From Planctomycetota bacterium (GTDB lineage: Bacteria > Planctomycetota > Planctomycetia > Pirellulales > UBA1268), in NCBI GenBank assembly GCA_016872555.1, contig VGZO01000010.1, positions 1 through 64,000 of the forward strand: a stretch of 64,000 nt of DNA, read 5' to 3'. The position numbers were made by a program, and so were the translations under genes. Under the pieces are notes generated by a model. It ran no database searches. It was not told the origin of the DNA and saw only the letters and a program-made list of their open reading frames with translations. Positions 63,319 to 64,000 of the stretch are shown in pieces (position 1 is the first letter of the stretch; each line of letters begins with the position of its first letter).

Positions 63319-64000
63319 GCGTCACCCCGTGTGGCGGCCGGCGCCGGGGCGTCGGCCTGGGCCGCCCCGAGGTAGACGTCTTCGAGGCTGCCGCGCTCCT
63401 GCTCGAGGTGGCGGAGGGCGAGGCCGCTGGCCGCGGCCGCGGCGAGGAAGGCATCGAGCCGCGCCTCGGCGACAACCGCGGCCCCCGCGGCATCCTCCCC
63501 GACCGACAGCCGGAACCGACCCGGTTGGTCGGCCGCTTCGAGCCGCGCCCCGGGGACCACCAGACCGTCCGGGGGCGGCCGGTCGAACTCCACCAGCCAA
63601 CTTGGCTTGCGGCCGACCAGTTGCGGAACGGTTCCGGCGAGCACGATCCTCCCCTTGCGCATGATCGCGACGCGGTCGCAGAGCTGCTCGACCTCGCCGA
63701 GGAGATGGCTGTTGATGAAGATCGTCACGCCGCGGTCCCGTTCGGCGAGCAGCAGTTCGCGGATCTGCCGCCGCCCGACCGGATCGACGCCGTCGGTCGG
63801 CTCGTCGAGGAACAGCACGGCGGGGCGGTGGAGCAGGGCCTGGGCGAGGCCGAGCCGCTGCTTCATCCCCTTGGAATAGCCGCGGATCCGCAGGCGCTGG
63901 CGGCCGCCGAGGCCGAGGCTGGCGAGCAGTTCGGCGCCGCGCTGGCGCCGAACCGGAGCCGACAGTCCCTGGAGCCCGCCGTAGACGTCGAGCAGGGAGG
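63315..64000 (-). CDS. ABC transporter ATP-binding protein (N-terminus outside the window)
   Basis: At least 228 residues read in phase from the right edge to the stop at 63315. Visible in order: GYSKGMKQRLGLAQALLHRP (signature motif), VLFLDEPTDGVDPVGRR (Walker B, D-loop), FINSHLLGEVEQLCDRVAIM (H-loop) and IVLAGTVPQLVGRK. The Walker A lies beyond position 64000. It belongs to the drug/polysaccharide-exporter (ABC-2) ATPase group. It drives the permease encoded downstream. Confidence 0.93.
   Translation of the reverse strand, partial: SLLDVYGGLQGLSAPVRRQRGAELLASLGLGGRQRLRIRGYSKGMKQRLGLAQALLHRPAVLFLDEPTDGVDPVGRRQIRELLLAERDRGVTIFINSHLLGEVEQLCDRVAIMRKGRIVLAGTVPQLVGRKPSWLVEFDRPPPDGLVVPGARLEAADQPGRFRLSVGEDAAGAAVVAEARLDAFLAAAAASGLALRHLEQERGSLEDVYLGAAQADAPAPAATRGDA

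Overview
The window is very GC-rich, dense bacterial chromosome (gene borders often overlap by 4 nt as ATGA, and many starts are GTG or poorly preceded by a Shine-Dalgarno). Several families point to the Planctomycetota, most likely a Pirellulales-like lineage: a DUF1559 prepilin-type protein, the Planctomycetes/Verrucomicrobia/Chlamydiae 'small basic protein', a MoxR-DUF58-BatA-DUF4175-VWA cluster, kinases with a planctomycete-style N-terminus, and PilM-linked Gly/Met/Pro-rich proteins. This is inference from protein families; no rRNA is present. I see no mobile element, CRISPR array or prophage.

Layout. 1-6.5 kb: rhodanese fragment, DUF1559 protein with its own promoter and terminator, a tRNA nucleotidyltransferase/poly(A) polymerase-family protein, and a leftward set M20 peptidase > DNA methyltransferase > ScpB, head-to-head with a nucleoside deoxyribosyltransferase-like gene. 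6.6-18.2 kb: a six-gene rightward cluster (MoxR ATPase, DUF58, BatA/VWA, DUF4175-type membrane protein, second VWA protein, secreted alpha-toroid protein). 18.2-27.0 kb: Ser/Thr kinase with a degenerate receiver tail, a large exported protein, and a leftward coupled operon (GH38-C-like protein > cmk > plsC). 27.3-35.8 kb: a four-gene PilM-type cluster whose products all carry Gly-rich low-complexity segments. 35.8-44.5 kb: acetolactate synthase, Mfd, a parvulin-like PPIase, citrate synthase, TadA. 44.7-53.9 kb: membrane protein, a tiny coiled-coil protein, a second kinase, small basic protein, protoporphyrinogen oxidase, TPR lipoprotein-like protein, RraA-like protein, sugar isomerase, SppA. 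54-58.3 kb: a beta-oxidation pair and a DUF6580 membrane protein. 58.36-64 kb: tRNA-Leu(GAG), a four-S1-domain protein, a DUF4143-type AAA ATPase behind a two-operator promoter, and an ABC-2-like exporter running off the right end.

How the genes work together. The MoxR cluster is probably a chaperone/metal-ion-adhesion assembly system at the membrane. The PilM cluster looks like an inner-membrane actin-like platform (PilM fused to a PilN-like part) with two further membrane-anchored partners and one exported helical protein. The remainder is mostly housekeeping (RNA processing, repair, TCA cycle, branched-chain amino acids, haem, lipid synthesis).

Most notable: a FadA-like thiolase, translationally coupled to an intact-looking FadJ-like protein, in which all three catalytic thiolase residues are replaced; a kinase fused to a receiver domain without its phospho-acceptor; a promoter of a DUF4143 ATPase embedded in two 20-bp dyads with an apparently leaderless start; and two opposite genes whose ATG codons overlap in one CATG.
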